Source of the DNA: Myxococcales bacterium
Lineage (GTDB): Bacteria; Myxococcota; Polyangia; Polyangiales; Polyangiaceae
Reading direction: 5' to 3'
Length of the DNA stretch: 6,255 nt
Assembly: GCA_020430865.1 (NCBI GenBank)
Contig: JAGQIY010001305.1
Location: 1-6,255, forward strand
Numbering within the stretch: position 1 is the stretch's first letter; every line of letters begins with the position of its first letter. Shown here one piece after another: positions 6,086 through 6,255 of the stretch. A program made the position numbers and the translations under genes. Under the pieces are notes generated by a model. It made no database searches. It saw only the letters and a program-made list of their open reading frames with translations, and was not told the DNA's origin.

Positions 6086-6255
6086 CGACCCTCGTCGCCT
6101 GGCCGACCCCAAGGGTCCGGACTGGAATCGTCGCTCTGGTCGTCGTCCTCGCCCGGCGCAGCGTCCAGCGCGCGACGCGCGACGTCGAAGCTGAAGCCAC
6201 GTCGCGCGAGGGCCGCCAGGTCCTTGTCCCGCTGGTGTGCCTCGGGGTTGCGGGA
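6076..6255 (-). CDS. recX: C-terminal fragment of a RecX-like regulatory protein
   Basis: A frame open from the right edge of the window to TAG 6078-6076 gives the last 59 residues of a minus-strand gene that starts outside. The segment HQRDKDLAALARRGFSFDVARRAL resembles the last three-helix repeat of RecX, where a basic helix leads to a (L)xxRGFS(F/Y)xxIxxxL pattern. It is followed by an acidic, low-complexity tail (GEDDDQSDDSSPD) ending in Arg. RecX proteins bind RecA filaments and inhibit recombinase activity in the cytoplasm. The rest of the protein is not visible, so the call rests on this one motif. The stop lies inside the last codons of the peptidase gene, giving a 10-nt convergent overlap. 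No start codon is needed within the window, so this gene is easily missed. Confidence 0.68.
   Translation of the reverse strand, partial: SRNPEAHQRDKDLAALARRGFSFDVARRALDAAPGEDDDQSDDSSPDPWGRPGDEGRYR

Noticed and set aside
4685..6112. Minus-strand open frame of about 475 codons opposite the M28 peptidase.
   Set aside because: Low-complexity Arg/His-rich translation with no motif; the plus strand has conserved metal-site motifs and a strong ribosome site.
1..6255. tRNA, rRNA, CRISPR, insertion sequence, toxin-antitoxin or defence genes.
   Set aside because: No repeat arrays, transposase motifs, terminal inverted repeats or small paired toxin genes were found on reading both strands.

Overview
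The window is very GC-rich (clearly above 60 % by eye). Codon third positions are dominated by G and C, so long antisense open frames appear across most genes. High GC, a membrane-bound CheA-like kinase and a degenerate tandem cNMP-domain protein suggest a myxobacterium-like organism (Myxococcota, formerly Deltaproteobacteria). That assignment is inferred from gene style only. I see no RNA gene, insertion sequence, CRISPR array or phage gene, and the window reads as ordinary chromosome.

Layout. (1) Positions 1-1199, plus strand: the 3' end of a HEAT-like protein overlaps by 11 nt with a 328-residue protein carrying two cyclic-nucleotide-binding-like domains. A run of seven Gs lies just before the overlap. 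(2) Positions 1277-4688, minus strand, read right to left: a 758-residue membrane sensor kinase (HAMP, PAS, Hpt, CheA-type ATPase), a stand-alone receiver protein 15 nt downstream, then a uridine kinase (udk). Kinase and receiver form an evident two-component pair. Udk lies downstream on the same strand and may be co-transcribed, but it has no obvious functional link. (3) Positions 4689-4921: a 233-nt divergent intergenic region. (4) Positions 4922-6085, plus strand: a predicted lipoprotein metallopeptidase of family M28. (5) Positions 6076-6255, minus strand: the C-terminal end of a RecX-like protein, converging on the peptidase with overlapping 3' ends.

Working together. The sensor kinase probably autophosphorylates His452 in its Hpt domain and passes phosphate to Asp53 of the receiver. 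The receiver has no output domain, so it must act on a partner protein not encoded here. The peptidase is probably anchored in the envelope. Udk and RecX are housekeeping functions (pyrimidine salvage and RecA modulation).

Most worth a second look: the G7 tract at the HEAT/cNMP overlap, where loss of one G would fuse the two proteins; the CheA-like kinase that lacks a CheW-type domain and is membrane-anchored; a G8 tract inside that kinase; and the missing ligand residues in the cNMP domains. Nothing here is clearly a new system.
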